Source: Candidatus Vecturithrix granuli (lineage in GTDB: Bacteria > Moduliflexota > Moduliflexia > Moduliflexales > Moduliflexaceae). From it: a stretch of DNA of 64,000 nucleotides. Below, piece after piece: positions 26,211-35,071 of this stretch. A program made the position numbers and the translations under genes. Under the pieces are notes generated by a model that searched no databases, was not told where the DNA came from, and saw only the letters and a list, made by a program, of their open reading frames with translations. Position 1 is the first letter of the stretch. Every line of letters begins with the position of its first letter. The DNA lies in the NCBI GenBank assembly GCA_000739535.1, contig DF820478.1, positions 18,211-82,210 on the forward strand, written 5' to 3'.

Positions 26211-27413
26211 TTAGTACAATACATAGGGCTGGCGAAGTTGCGCCCAGGCCTGTTCATCTCTACGCAGACGGACGTCGAAATCTGCCGGTTCTGAGGCCGC
26301 GTCATCAACCCATTCTCGCAGAAATGTTCCGCCGCTTAAAAGATCAATTGCCAATTTTTCGGTTTCATATTCGTAGGGAAGGGTATGCCAGATTGGGTAC
26401 TCAGGATATTCCAGGCGGATTGACTTCAAGAGCATAGCAGCCAGGCGATATGGCTGGAATTGCTCGTGACGGTAGGCGTGATGATCGGTGTGAATCTGAA
26501 TGCCTGCACACAATTTTCCCGCATGTTTCTGAAAGGTCGGTTCAAACGCACAGCGACGGATGAAGCAGCCTTTTAGCCACTGCGGCTGCAAAGTTTCCAT
26601 GCGCTTGAGGACGACATCAAAATCAAGATCCGGCGCGCCGATCACTTCCAGCGACGTAGTGGTACCGCGACCTTCCGAGAGCGTGGTACCCTCAAAAAGC
26701 ACTGTGCCGGAAAAGCAACGAGCCATATTAAGGCTCGAGGCATTCGGACTCGGGTTCACCCAGGGCAGTTCGTGCAGAGGCCAGCCATATCCCGGAGCGG
26801 CATCTGGCTGGTAATCGGTCATCGGAATAATCTGGACATCGAGGTCCAGGTGTTTTACCGCGACGAACCAGCGCGCCAATTCCCCAAGCGTCATGCCGTG
26901 CCGCATAATTAACGGGCCGACCCCGATGAAACTTTCCCACCCCTCTTCTAAAATCGTGCCTTCAATCGGTCGCCCTGCTGGATTCGGACGGTCAAGAACC
27001 CAGAGGCTTTTTTGATGGCGGGCGCAGGCTTCAAGCATGTAAGCAAGGGTTGTGACATAGGTATAAATGCGCGTGCCAATATCTTGAAGATCGATTAACA
27101 GTACATCAAAGGTCGCCATCATCGTATCGGTCGGGTATCTCACCTCCCCGTAGAGACTAAACACCGGAATATGATGGCGCGGATCCATGTAATCCTCTGA
27201 TTCGATCATATTATCCTGTTTATCCCCGCGCATTCCGTGCTGGGGGCCAAAAGCTGAAGCCACGCGAATTTCAGGACATTCCATTAAGGCGTCAAGAGAA
27301 TGGCAGCAATTTTTCGTGACAGAGGCCGGATGCCCTAACAAAGCCACTCGACGTCCTGCAAGCTGCCGCCGCATTTCCCGATTTTCAAGCAATGTGTCAA
27401 TCCCTAATTTCAT
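26211..27413 (-). CDS. namZ: DUF1343 family protein, exo-beta-N-acetylmuramidase NamZ-like
   Basis: 400 residues. Typical DUF1343 segments: GQRVALLGHPAS-like start (GRRVALLGHPASVT, about 20-33), FGPQHGMRGDKQDNM (about 55-69), LLIDLQDIGTRIYTY (about 105-119), LDRPNPAGRPIEGTILE (about 140-156) and FEGTTLSEGRGTTTSLEVIGAP (about 240-261). The family includes NamZ, which releases terminal N-acetylmuramic acid from peptidoglycan fragments. No signal peptide is visible, so a cytoplasmic recycling role is inferred. AAGGAG precedes the ATG at 27413. Genes for a VOC protein and a GNAT lie upstream on the same strand. Confidence 0.85.
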   Translation of the reverse strand: MKLGIDTLLENREMRRQLAGRRVALLGHPASVTKNCCHSLDALMECPEIRVASAFGPQHGMRGDKQDNMIESEDYMDPRHHIPVFSLYGEVRYPTDTMMATFDVLLIDLQDIGTRIYTYVTTLAYMLEACARHQKSLWVLDRPNPAGRPIEGTILEEGWESFIGVGPLIMRHGMTLGELARWFVAVKHLDLDVQIIPMTDYQPDAAPGYGWPLHELPWVNPSPNASSLNMARCFSGTVLFEGTTLSEGRGTTTSLEVIGAPDLDFDVVLKRMETLQPQWLKGCFIRRCAFEPTFQKHAGKLCAGIQIHTDHHAYRHEQFQPYRLAAMLLKSIRLEYPEYPIWHTLPYEYETEKLAIDLLSGGTFLREWVDDAASEPADFDVRLRRDEQAWAQLRQPYVLY

Positions 27414-27427
27414 CGTTGTTAAGCTCC

Positions 27428-27820
27428 TTACGTCGTAATTTCAATTCGATTGCCGTCAGGATCAAGCACACAGCTTTCGTAATATCCGTCGCCGGTGTGT
27501 CGCGGTCCGCTTATGATATAGCAGCCGTCTTTCTGGAACTGCGTTGTCAGTTCATCAACCTTTTTCGGAGAGCCGACGGAAAACGCCAGATGAGTATATC
27601 CGTAAAATTGAGCATCCCCTCCTGCTCCGTGAACATCGAGAATTCCAGGCATTTGCATGATTTCAAGGCGGGCGCCTGAATCGAAGGTGAGAAAATAGGA
27701 TTCGAATTCTTTTTCGGAATTGACATACTTCTTACCGGCTGTTGCTCCGAAATAAGTGACGTAAAACATTTTTAACCGTTCAATATCTCTGGTCCAGATT
27801 GCCACATGCTCAATCTGCAT
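27428..27820 (-). CDS. VOC (glyoxalase/bleomycin resistance-like) family protein
   Basis: 130 residues with two beta-alpha-beta-beta-beta repeats: MQIEHVAIWTRDIERLKMFY at the start and YTHLAFSVGSPKKVDEL in the middle. The end reads YYESCVLDPDGNRIEITT, so metal-ligand positions (H4, E at about 53, H at about 77, E at about 127) are plausible. The substrate is unknown. The ATG at 27820 overlaps the end of the upstream GNAT gene by 11 bases, and GGAGGGA precedes it, so the two are likely coupled. Confidence 0.85.
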   Translation of the reverse strand: MQIEHVAIWTRDIERLKMFYVTYFGATAGKKYVNSEKEFESYFLTFDSGARLEIMQMPGILDVHGAGGDAQFYGYTHLAFSVGSPKKVDELTTQFQKDGCYIISGPRHTGDGYYESCVLDPDGNRIEITT

Positions 27821-28361
27821 AGGTCTTTTCCCTCCTTTCATACCATTCGTGTTCTAGCATCGACATAGTACACAAATTCCAATATTCGTTTTCATGCCGA
27901 TGGCTTTCACGAAAAGTCCCTTCCATCTGAAAACCGACTTTCTCATAACAGGCAATCGCTGGACGATTAAAATCAAACACGCCGAGATCAACGCGATGAA
28001 GATGGAGTTTGTCAAACGCAACCTGAAGCAAGGCGCGTACGATTTGTTCTCCCAACCCTTGCCCTCGCAATTCCTGGGGGCCGACTAAAATACGGCCTAT
28101 ACGAGCTGACTGATTACGCCAGTCAATACGTATGAGTTCACAATGCCCTACAGCTCGCCCATGTTCTTGCTCAACCGCTTTAAACATCAGGTTCGGAGGT
28201 TGTTCACCTTGCGCTGTGTGAAGATAGCGCAAAACCTGGGACGCATCGAGAGGATATGTATAAGTTGATCCGGCCCACTGAAGCAAAAAAGCGGCGGAGG
28301 GAATCCAGGAAAGCAGGGTGTCAATATCCGCTGAGGTAAATGGTTCTAATCTGATGTGCAT
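27810..28361 (-). CDS. GNAT-family N-acetyltransferase, RimJ/RimL-like
   Basis: 183 residues. The RimJ/RimL-type layout is clear: IRLEPFTSADIDTLLSWI at the start, GRILVGPQELRGQGLGEQIV (acetyl-CoA loop, about 90-109), VDLGVFDFNRPAIACYEKVGF (about 127-147) and EGTFRESHRHENEYWNLCTMSML. It would acetylate an amino group on a protein or small molecule. GGAGG six bases before the ATG at 28361 favours that start over the ATG at 28367, which abuts it. Confidence 0.85.
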   Translation of the reverse strand: MHIRLEPFTSADIDTLLSWIPSAAFLLQWAGSTYTYPLDASQVLRYLHTAQGEQPPNLMFKAVEQEHGRAVGHCELIRIDWRNQSARIGRILVGPQELRGQGLGEQIVRALLQVAFDKLHLHRVDLGVFDFNRPAIACYEKVGFQMEGTFRESHRHENEYWNLCTMSMLEHEWYERREKTYAD

Positions 28362-28530
28362 AATCATCCTCCGTGAAACAGCCAGATGCTATCTTGATGA
28401 TAGATTCCGGCAGATCGTTGATTGTTGACCATTCACCTCAAAACACTAAATCTGTCAAACACTTCCTGCGAAAAAAATGTAAACAAGAAGAGATTATAAG
28501 TTCATGAACAAAGTCAATGTCATAATTTGT

Positions 28531-28576
28531 AGTGTCAAAGCTCGGCTTTGACAGCGAAAGATGAGCCTTGGCACTT
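28531..28576. repeat. Palindromic repeat family C, copy 3
   Basis: AGTGTCAAAGCTCGGCTTTGAC followed by an imperfect inverted half ending CTTGGCACTTC. It lies in the 349-base gap between the GNAT gene and the outer membrane protein gene, which otherwise holds only the terminator at 28650. Confidence 0.65.
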
Positions 28577-28649
28577 CTGGCTCTCTGACAATATTTTTTG
28601 AAGAAAACGTGGGGTGGGTGTTCCTGGGTTGAAAACTGGGACTGAAAAT

Positions 28650-28686
28650 AAAAAAACCGAGTTTTTTGGGAAAACTCGGTTTTTTT
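28650..28686 (-). terminator. Rho-independent terminator
   Basis: AAAAAACCGAGTTTT and AAAACTCGGTTTTTT form a perfect stem followed by a T-run on either strand. It lies 25 bases beyond the stop of the outer membrane protein gene on the minus strand. Confidence 0.85.
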
Positions 28687-28710
28687 CTGCACAGAAAAAA
28701 CAGGGATTAT

Positions 28711-29397
28711 TTAGAATACTCCGAATTTGAATGTGAGTGTTGCCACGATTCCGCTTAGATCTCCATCTTCCAGTCCTTCTAAATCGACGCCTGCTGCCAG
28801 ACGATAGCCGACCCCCAGCCCAACTTTGAAAAATTCCGTCACATTCAGCAGCACATTGACTGCCGGCTCCACCACAAAAAAATTATCATCGCCATCAACA
28901 TTGGCGTAATCAAATTCGATATTGCCCATTCCTACCAGGGTATAGACGGAGAAATGAATGAGTTCCGCAGGCTCAAACGCATATTCGAATTCAACCCCGC
29001 CGTATTTCACGGAAAGATCTGGCGTCACTCCGGAATCGAGTTCATTGCCTTCGATATCGTTCAGCAGACCATATCCGCCAACCCCGATGGTATAGTCATG
29101 ATTGAGAATCCAGCCAAGGCGTCCGCCCCCGAAAATTCCGAACTGGTCGTTCACAGTCGTAAACTTTACGACCGGCGCTGCCAGAAAACCATGATAAATC
29201 CGTGGATTGGTCAGTTCGCCTTCATCATTCCAGGCATTGCGCTGGGCGTAATCCGTCGTCGCCGGAGTTCCGATTACAGGTTGAACTGCTTGTGACGGAG
29301 GGGTAGGATTATTATAGCGACGCAGGGGCGCGCGCGTTTGCGCCCAGACCGGGGTCGCCAGGAAAATAACAAGAAGTATCAGTAACGACTTTTTCAT
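28711..29397 (-). CDS. Small outer membrane beta-barrel-like protein
   Basis: 228 residues. A signal peptide (MKKSLLILLVIFLATPVWAQ) is clear. Alternating beta-strand-like stretches fill the rest (FGIFGGGRLGWIL, YTIGVGGYGLLND, VEFEYAFEPAELIHFSVYTL, FFKVGLGVGYRL). The protein ends VATLTFKFGVF with a terminal phenylalanine, as in many proteins assembled by BAM. Function is unknown; no named family recognised. The start at 29397 is the signal peptide methionine. Monocistronic: a terminator follows and 347 bases separate it from the next gene upstream. Confidence 0.75.
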   Translation of the reverse strand: MKKSLLILLVIFLATPVWAQTRAPLRRYNNPTPPSQAVQPVIGTPATTDYAQRNAWNDEGELTNPRIYHGFLAAPVVKFTTVNDQFGIFGGGRLGWILNHDYTIGVGGYGLLNDIEGNELDSGVTPDLSVKYGGVEFEYAFEPAELIHFSVYTLVGMGNIEFDYANVDGDDNFFVVEPAVNVLLNVTEFFKVGLGVGYRLAAGVDLEGLEDGDLSGIVATLTFKFGVF

Positions 29398-29744
29398 AGT
29401 GCATATCTCCTCTATGCGAGATGACGGCAGCAAAAGATCAGGTCAAATTTGCCGAACGTCATTTTTCAGCATGTTTGTGAGTAAACATTATCAGAACTGC
29501 AAATCTCGGATAATGTCTTTGTGCTATTTGTTTACGTCGTTCGTTCGACACAAGGGATATGCGTTTGTTTAATTTGTTATAGATAATTTTGTTTATCAAA
29601 GAAAATCGGTTTTCACTGCTTCCGGTGAAAACCGATTTTCTGAAGGAATTCTCTTCCCTCACCAACTGAATTTTGACAAGTTCGTTATTCCGCCTTCAGG
29701 CGAAAACTGGCTAAAGCGAGAACTACAAACAAATTAGTGATGCT
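29398..29744. other. Intergenic region with two palindromic elements
   Basis: Holds a perfect 17-bp stem hairpin at 29600-29641 and an AAGCGAGAACTACAAAC-type repeat at about 29688-29733 (see 56123). The promoter of the outer membrane protein gene is expected near 29420-29560; no clear consensus was found. Confidence 0.55.
29600..29641. repeat. Perfect 17-bp stem hairpin
   Basis: AGAAAATCGGTTTTCAC and GTGAAAACCGATTTTCT are exact complements around an 8-base loop. It lies about 100 bases beyond the 3' end of the GTPase gene and could end its transcript, though the T-run is short. Confidence 0.75.
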
Positions 29745-31061
29745 CTATGCGCCGAACTTTTCCCTGATGATGGATTCCAGGGTCGGTTCGCTGTTATCCT
29801 TGTATTCATAGTTGATTTGAACACACGGTTTGTTGATCTTGATCAAGCGGGTCAGATCGATTGGCGTAGCTGAAATGACCAGATCGCAGTCGGTAGCATT
29901 GATGGTCTCTTCCAGATCATGAATCTGTTGCGGACTGTATCCCATAGCTGGTAGCAATGACCCAATGCCAGGATATTTGTGAAAAGTCTCTTTGAGCGTA
30001 CCCACGAGATATGGGCGCGGATCAACGATTTGCGAGGCTCCGAAGCGACGGGCCGCAATGACGCCTGCGCCGTAGCTCATTTCGCCATGAGTCAGGGTCG
30101 GGCCATCTTCTACAGCCAGTACGCGTTTGCCTTTGATCTGATCGGTATTCTCGCCCGTGAGTTCGGAATCGGCCAGAATGATCTGCGCTCTGGGGTTATT
30201 CTTCTCAATAGCTTTCCGGACTTTTTCGACATTTTCCGGCACTGCGCTATCCACTTTGTTGATAATCGCCACATCCGCCAAAATGAGATTGGTTTCACCA
30301 GGGTGATAGCTGGTTTCATGCCCGGGACGATGCGGATCAAATACCACAATGTGCAGATCGGGCTGATAAAATGACGTGTCATTGTTGCCGCCATCCCAGA
30401 TAATCACATCCGCTTCTTTTTCGGCCTGCCGGAGGATTTTTTCATAATCCACACCTGCATAAATCACCGCGCCCATGCGGATATGCGGTTCATATTCTTC
30501 GCGCTCTTCGATGGTGCAGTGATGTTTGTCAAAATCTTCATAGCTTGCGAAACGCTGCACCACCTGTTTGGTCAGGTCGCCATAGGGCATCGGGTGACGC
30601 ACGGCGACAACTTTTTTGCCCATAGCGCGCAGAATTTCAATGACCTTGCGGCTGGTTTGCGATTTGCCGCAGCCCGTGCGCACAGCGCAGACCGAAATCA
30701 CCTTCTTACTGGATTTCAGCATCGTATAGGGCGCGCCGATAATCATGAAATCGGCTCCGGCGGCCGTGGCAGTCGACGCTTTGTGCATCACTTCGACGTG
30801 CGGTACGTCGCTATATGAAAATACCACCAGGTCCACCTTGTTATCTTTGATTAAATCAAAAAGGTTGGCGTCAGAGTAAATCGGCACGCCGTGCGGATAG
30901 AGTTTTCCGGCTAATTCAGCGGGATATTGACGACCGTCAATATCCGGGATTTGGGTGGCGGTAAATCCGATCACATTGTAGCGTTCGTTGTCTCGGAAAT
31001 ATACGTTAAAGTTGTGGAAATCGCGCCCCGCCGCGCCCATAATAATAACTTTTTCTATCAT
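29745..31061 (-). CDS. Cyclic 2,3-diphosphoglycerate synthetase-like P-loop GTPase
   Basis: 438 residues. The N-terminal Rossmann-like segment (KVIIMGAAGRDFHNFNVYFRDN, about 4-25) leads to a P-loop-type segment, VCAVRTGCGKSQTSRKV (about 124-140), then DGGNNDTSF (about 224) and INKVDS (about 267, like NKxD of GTPases). This matches bacterial relatives of archaeal cyclic 2,3-diphosphoglycerate synthetase. Such genes often stand near carbamoyltransferase or carbamate kinase genes, as here with ornithine carbamoyltransferase. The true reaction in bacteria is unsettled. The ATG at 31061 is used; an in-frame TTG at 31073 lies inside a repeat. Confidence 0.8.
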   Translation of the reverse strand: MIEKVIIMGAAGRDFHNFNVYFRDNERYNVIGFTATQIPDIDGRQYPAELAGKLYPHGVPIYSDANLFDLIKDNKVDLVVFSYSDVPHVEVMHKASTATAAGADFMIIGAPYTMLKSSKKVISVCAVRTGCGKSQTSRKVIEILRAMGKKVVAVRHPMPYGDLTKQVVQRFASYEDFDKHHCTIEEREEYEPHIRMGAVIYAGVDYEKILRQAEKEADVIIWDGGNNDTSFYQPDLHIVVFDPHRPGHETSYHPGETNLILADVAIINKVDSAVPENVEKVRKAIEKNNPRAQIILADSELTGENTDQIKGKRVLAVEDGPTLTHGEMSYGAGVIAARRFGASQIVDPRPYLVGTLKETFHKYPGIGSLLPAMGYSPQQIHDLEETINATDCDLVISATPIDLTRLIKINKPCVQINYEYKDNSEPTLESIIREKFGA

Positions 31062-31070
31062 CTGTTTTTT

Positions 31071-31151
31071 CAACCACAGATTTGACAGATTTCACAGATT
31101 GGATCGGAAGAAGTCCTGATAATCTGAGAAATCTGTCAAATCTGTGGTTAT
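31071..31151. repeat. Palindromic repeat, CCACAGATTTGACAGATTTC family
   Basis: AACCACAGATTTGACAGATT at the left and the complement AATCTGTCAAATCTGTGGTT at the right enclose about 38 bases. It fills most of the gap between the carbamoyltransferase and GTPase genes. Confidence 0.85.
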
Positions 31152-31169
31152 GTATAACCTTTTATAGCT

Positions 31170-32171
31170 TTACATTCCTAATGTCGCCACCATAATTGCT
31201 TTAATCGTGTGCAGTCGATTTTCGGCCTGATCGAAGACGATTGATGCCGGCGATTCAAACACCTCTTCTGTCACTTCCATAGCTTCTAAGCCAAATTGCT
31301 GATAGATCTTTTCCCCGACTTTCGTGTCGCGATTATGGAAGGCCGGCAGGCAGTGTAAAAATTTCACGTGGGGTTTACCGGTTTTTTCCATGGCTGCGGC
31401 ATTGATCTGATACGGTTGCAGTAACTTGATACGCTCTTCCCATACGCTTTCCGGTTCACCCATGGATACCCACACATCAGTATATAAGAAATCGCAGCCT
31501 TTGACGCCCTCATCCACATTATCCGTGACCGTCAGTTTCGCACCAGTTTCTTTGGCAACTTCCTTGACAGTTGCGAACAGTTTCGGGTCGGTGTGCAGAC
31601 TTTTCGGAGCCACAATACGGCAATCCATGCCCATTTTGGCCCCACCGACTAGGAGCGAATTCGCCACATTGTTGCGGCCGTCGCCCATATAGGCGTAACT
31701 AATCTGTTTCAACGGAACATTACTGTGTTCCTGCATGGTCAGAAAATCAGCCAAGATCTGAGTTGGGTGAAATTCGTCGGTCAGGCCGTTCCACACAGGA
31801 ACGCCCGCATACTGCGCCAATTCTTCCACGATGGCCTGTCCGAAACCGCGGTATTCAATGCCATCATACAATCTGCCCAGCACTCTGGCGGTATCTTTCA
31901 TGGTTTCTTTATGCCCAATCTGGGTACCAGTCGGACCGAGATAGGTCACGTGCGCGCCCTGATCAAAGGCCGCCACTTCAAACGAACAGCGGGTACGGGT
32001 CGAGGTTTTTTCAAAAATTAGGGCAATACTCTTGCCCGTTAATCTGGGTTGTTCAGTTCCGGCATATTTGGCTTGTTTTAAATTGGCAGAAAGATCGAGC
32101 AAAAATTGAATTTCCTGTGGAGTAAAATCCAACAACTTTAAAAAATGTCTGTTGCGTAAATTGACTGGCAT
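31170..32171 (-). CDS. argF: Ornithine carbamoyltransferase
   Basis: 333 residues, full length. The carbamoyl-phosphate site is [12 protein letters not shown] (about 54-65), the ornithine-side motifs are [12 protein letters not shown] (about 132-143) and [12 protein letters not shown] (about 268-279). It forms citrulline from ornithine and carbamoyl phosphate. It could act anabolically (ArgF) or catabolically (ArcB); the length of about 333 and the GTPase neighbour lean toward the catabolic type, but no arcA or arcC is in view. GGGAGGG lies upstream of the ATG. It is divergent from the FadR-type regulator, which may control it. Confidence 0.9.
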   Translation of the reverse strand: MPVNLRNRHFLKLLDFTPQEIQFLLDLSANLKQAKYAGTEQPRLTGKSIALIFEKTSTRTRCSFEVAAFDQGAHVTYLGPTGTQIGHKETMKDTARVLGRLYDGIEYRGFGQAIVEELAQYAGVPVWNGLTDEFHPTQILADFLTMQEHSNVPLKQISYAYMGDGRNNVANSLLVGGAKMGMDCRIVAPKSLHTDPKLFATVKEVAKETGAKLTVTDNVDEGVKGCDFLYTDVWVSMGEPESVWEERIKLLQPYQINAAAMEKTGKPHVKFLHCLPAFHNRDTKVGEKIYQQFGLEAMEVTEEVFESPASIVFDQAENRLHTIKAIMVATLGM

Positions 32172-32248
32172 GGTCGCCCTCCCTAAAGGTGTTGAGGAAT
32201 AGTTTTTATCAAATAATCGTATTATTTAATCATATAATGATAAAATTA

Positions 32249-32275
32249 TTGACATATTTTCCTGTCAAGTAAATT
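32249..32275 (+). promoter_or_regulatory. Candidate promoter with operator-like inverted repeat
   Basis: TTGACA at 32249-32254 and TAAATT at 32270-32275 (15-base spacing) resemble a weak sigma-70 promoter for the regulator at 32326. TTGACA-N8-TGTCAA (32249-32268) is a perfect inverted repeat over the -35 box and could be an autoregulatory operator. The surrounding divergent region is very AT-rich. Confidence 0.4.
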
Positions 32276-32325
32276 TTACCTCTAAAAAATTATTTCTATT
32301 CACTTCAAATAGATGGAGCAACTTG

Positions 32326-33054
32326 ATGATGAAAAATATTCGTCGAAATTTATACGAATATGTGGTTCAAGAGTTGGGGTTACGCATCATTCGAGGCGAC
32401 TATGTTTCCGGTGATACTCTGCCGAATGAAGACAGTTTGTGTAAAGAGCTTGAGGTGAGTCGGGGCGTTTTGCGCGAAGCGATGAAGGTGCTGATTCAAA
32501 AAGGCATGATTGAGTCCAAACCGAAAATCGGGACTCTTATTCTTCCGCGCCATTTCTGGAATCTGTTCGACCCGGATGTGCTGATTTGGAAATATCAGGC
32601 CGGGGATAAGCGCGAATTTTTGAAAAATGTAATGGAAGTCCGCCGGATTATTGAGGCTGAAGCGTCGAAACTCGCGGCAGAAAGAGCAAATATGGAGGAG
32701 ATTGCCCATATTCGTTCTCTGTATGACCAGATGGCGGCCATGCTCAATAACCAGTCGCCGGATGCGGATGAGCGTCTGATGTTCGATGATTTGCGCTTGC
32801 ATTCGGCGATCTTAGAAGCCTCGGGCAATGAACTGATTGCGCAAATCGGGCATACCATGCGACAGGCGTTGTTGACCGCGCGTCAAAGCGATCGCCATGA
32901 TCGTGAGGCTCAAAAAACAAGCATGTCGTCGCATTGGCAGATCGTCGAAGCCATTAGTCGCCATGATCCGGAGCAGGCCTATCGCGCGGCGCAGCGTCAC
33001 ATCGATCAGGTCTGGCAAGAAATGCAAGAGCAACGTACCTGGGAAGCGACCTGA
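32326..33054 (+). CDS. GntR/FadR-family transcriptional regulator (FCD domain)
   Basis: 242 residues. The winged helix (about 8-75) has LGLRIIRGDYVSGDTLPNEDSLCKELEVSRGVLREAMKVL, a classic GntR signature, and a wing ending KIGTLI. The FCD ligand domain (about 95-230) has EVRRIIEAEASKLAAE, FHxAI-like LRLHSAILEASGN and the HWQIVEAISRHD metal-site region. Effectors of FadR-type proteins are usually small acids or sugars. GGAG seven bases before the ATG at 32326 sets the start. It is divergent from argF and convergent with the MBL-fold gene. Confidence 0.88.
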   Translation: MMKNIRRNLYEYVVQELGLRIIRGDYVSGDTLPNEDSLCKELEVSRGVLREAMKVLIQKGMIESKPKIGTLILPRHFWNLFDPDVLIWKYQAGDKREFLKNVMEVRRIIEAEASKLAAERANMEEIAHIRSLYDQMAAMLNNQSPDADERLMFDDLRLHSAILEASGNELIAQIGHTMRQALLTARQSDRHDREAQKTSMSSHWQIVEAISRHDPEQAYRAAQRHIDQVWQEMQEQRTWEAT

Positions 33055-33059
33055 GGGCG

Positions 33060-34130
33060 CTATGCCAGGATGTTTTCCGGAGGATAGATATGAAAATCAC
33101 CGGTTTTCAAGATGCCATAAAACATGCCCTCCGGTACGTCAGGATATGCGTCGTAATGATAGAGCAAGCATTTTTGCTGTAATTCCGGGGCCATCTGGTG
33201 GATCAATTCTGAAATATGCGGGTGAACTCCGGAAGGTTGCTTGCTGGTTTCACAATCCATGTAAATCCGATCGGCGCGTTTATAGTGTAATTCGAGTTGC
33301 GGCGGCAGCATGTGCTGGGTATCGGTCGGCATGAGAATGTTATAATGTCGCCCATGTTCATCGGAATATTCTAAACTCAGCCCATAGCTAGCCATTTCTT
33401 CCGCACTTGAAATTACATGCATGGCAAAGATCGGGGTAATCGTCCATTGCCCGTCCCCATCCTGGAACGTCCAGGTTTTCGTGTCTCCATTTTCTTGTTT
33501 GCCAATAATGTGAATATCAAAGTAGGTTTCAAGACTCACATTCGGAATGCCTTGCACCGTATCCAGCCCCGGGCCAACCGAGCGTTTCAAGGGTTCCAGC
33601 ACTTTGCGATGCACAAAGATGTCGGGTTTGGCTTCAGCAGGAGGGCCAGACCACCAGATCGGCTTCAGAAACATCTTGTCTGCAATAAATTGGTCGCCAA
33701 GCCAATGCGTTTTAGCCAGGGTGTATGCAGGGTTAAACAGGGTCGTCAAGCCCATATACTCTATGCCGCCGATATGATCGGTATGCGGGTGCGAAATGTA
33801 AATCCCATCAATATCAGTTGAGCTTAGCCCGATATTTTTCAACGCATGCCTGACATCGCCACCCGCGTCGAGCAGTAAACGATAGGGCGATGTCCCGTTG
33901 CGTTTACTCGGCATGTCAAACTCGATTAAAAAATTCGATTGCCATTTGGGACGATACAGATGTTCACTGAGCTGCGCCAATTCAGCAGCGAGTGTTTCAG
34001 TCGTGATCTGTTGCGCTGTTGAGGCGTCCAGCAACCTTTGAAACAGATGATGAGCCTTTTCAACCGTAATAACATCGTCATACACACCTGTTGCAAACGC
34101 TGCATTTACGCCGATAGCTGTAATTTTCAT
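33060..34130 (-). CDS. Metallo-beta-lactamase-fold hydrolase
   Basis: 356 residues. The metal-binding motif is ISHPHTDHIGGIEYMG (HxHxDH, about 119-124), with further histidines in IFAMHVISS (about 237) and LLYHYDAYPDVPEGM (about 327). Large insertions (about 145-230) separate these motifs, and an aspartate lies in YMDCETS (about 290). The substrate is unknown. The start at 34130 has GGGAGA upstream. It ends 5 bases from the convergent regulator gene at 33054, so the two transcripts may overlap. Confidence 0.75.
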   Translation of the reverse strand: MKITAIGVNAAFATGVYDDVITVEKAHHLFQRLLDASTAQQITTETLAAELAQLSEHLYRPKWQSNFLIEFDMPSKRNGTSPYRLLLDAGGDVRHALKNIGLSSTDIDGIYISHPHTDHIGGIEYMGLTTLFNPAYTLAKTHWLGDQFIADKMFLKPIWWSGPPAEAKPDIFVHRKVLEPLKRSVGPGLDTVQGIPNVSLETYFDIHIIGKQENGDTKTWTFQDGDGQWTITPIFAMHVISSAEEMASYGLSLEYSDEHGRHYNILMPTDTQHMLPPQLELHYKRADRIYMDCETSKQPSGVHPHISELIHQMAPELQQKCLLYHYDAYPDVPEGMFYGILKTGDFHIYPPENILA

Positions 34131-34167
34131 ACACAATCTCCCTCTCTATTAAGATTTACTTTCACAA

Positions 34168-34307
34168 CACTACAACGAATTAAGGAATGGAACGGATTGA
34201 AGACTACAACAAATCCAAGGTTACAGCGGATTGAGGAATGAAACGGATTAAAAAATGGAATGGATTTGAGAAAGAAATTCGTCGTATTCTTCAATTCGTT
34301 GTAGTGC
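34168..34307. repeat. Palindromic repeat family A, rearranged copy
   Basis: ACTACAACGAATTAAGGAATGG at the left and AATTCGTTGTAGTG at the right, with two internal degenerate repeats of the same unit (ACAACAAATCCAAGG, ACAGCGGATTGAGGAATG). It lacks the CACGAAACAC outer arms. It fills the gap upstream of the MBL-fold gene. Confidence 0.7.
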
Positions 34308-34332
34308 TTGACATCATTCTGACCACGATAGT

Positions 34333-35034
34333 TTAAAGTTTGTCAACTTTATACTTACTGAAAAGCGTCCAGGGCCATTCGTGAGGGGGAAATGCCTGAA
34401 AAAAGAGTTCTCTGGGCTGTGTCGGGTGGCTGAAGCCGAGTTGAAAGGCACACAAGGCAATCGCCCGGTTTGCCAGTTGGACCAAGGAACGATATTTATG
34501 ATCGCCCAGGATAGGATGGCCGATCGCCGCTAATTGGGCGCGGATCTGGTGATGACGGCCAGTGTGGATTTGCACCTGCACTAAACTTTTATCCGCTGTT
34601 TCTTCAAGCACCTGATAGCTCAATTCGGCCCGGTCGCTCTTGTCGTGCGGCTCATGAAAAATATGCACGCGCCGGTTGCCGGTACGCTTTTGGATATAAT
34701 GAATCAGCGTGCCTGACGGAGACGCCAGACGCTCTTCAACCACCGCCAGATAAGTTTTTTGGATGGTGCGCTCGCGGAACTGGACGCACAAGCGATTCGC
34801 AGCTTTCGAGGTTTTCGCAAACACCACGATTCCGCTGACCGGTCGGTCTAAGCGGTGCACCAGTCCCAAAAACACATTGCCCGGTTTCTGGTATTTCTGC
34901 GCCAGCCACTGTTTGCCGATTTCCAGGAGCGACACATCGCCGGTCACATCCCCCTGCGCCAGCACGCCCGCCGGTTTCAACACCACCAGCAGATGATTAT
35001 CTTCATACAACACCTGTAAATCTGCAATCGTCAT
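34333..35034 (-). CDS. RluA-family pseudouridine synthase
   Basis: 233 residues. It begins VLYEDNHLLVVLKPAGVLAQGD. The catalytic motif is GLVHRLDRPVSGIVVFAKTSKAA (about 58-80) with the aspartate of HRLDR at about 63. VQIHTGRHHQIRAQLAAIGHPILGD (about 155-179) is the other family block. It isomerises uridine in rRNA or tRNA; the target is not predictable. There is no S4 domain. It lies downstream of the 87-aa gene on the same strand with a 37-base gap. Confidence 0.88.
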   Translation of the reverse strand: MTIADLQVLYEDNHLLVVLKPAGVLAQGDVTGDVSLLEIGKQWLAQKYQKPGNVFLGLVHRLDRPVSGIVVFAKTSKAANRLCVQFRERTIQKTYLAVVEERLASPSGTLIHYIQKRTGNRRVHIFHEPHDKSDRAELSYQVLEETADKSLVQVQIHTGRHHQIRAQLAAIGHPILGDHKYRSLVQLANRAIALCAFQLGFSHPTQPRELFFQAFPPHEWPWTLFSKYKVDKL

Positions 35035-35071
35035 CGTTTGAGTTGCTGCGCGTTTCAGAGCCTCGAACAGA

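Noticed and set aside
26019..26294. 91-codon plus-strand frame near the NamZ-like gene
   Set aside because: No ribosome binding site, unusual composition, and the end is antisense to the NamZ-like gene. A minus-strand tail-like stretch at about 25997-26130 could be a gene remnant but could not be assigned.
28438..28692. 84-codon minus-strand frame
   Set aside because: It is made of a terminator and a family C palindrome read through.
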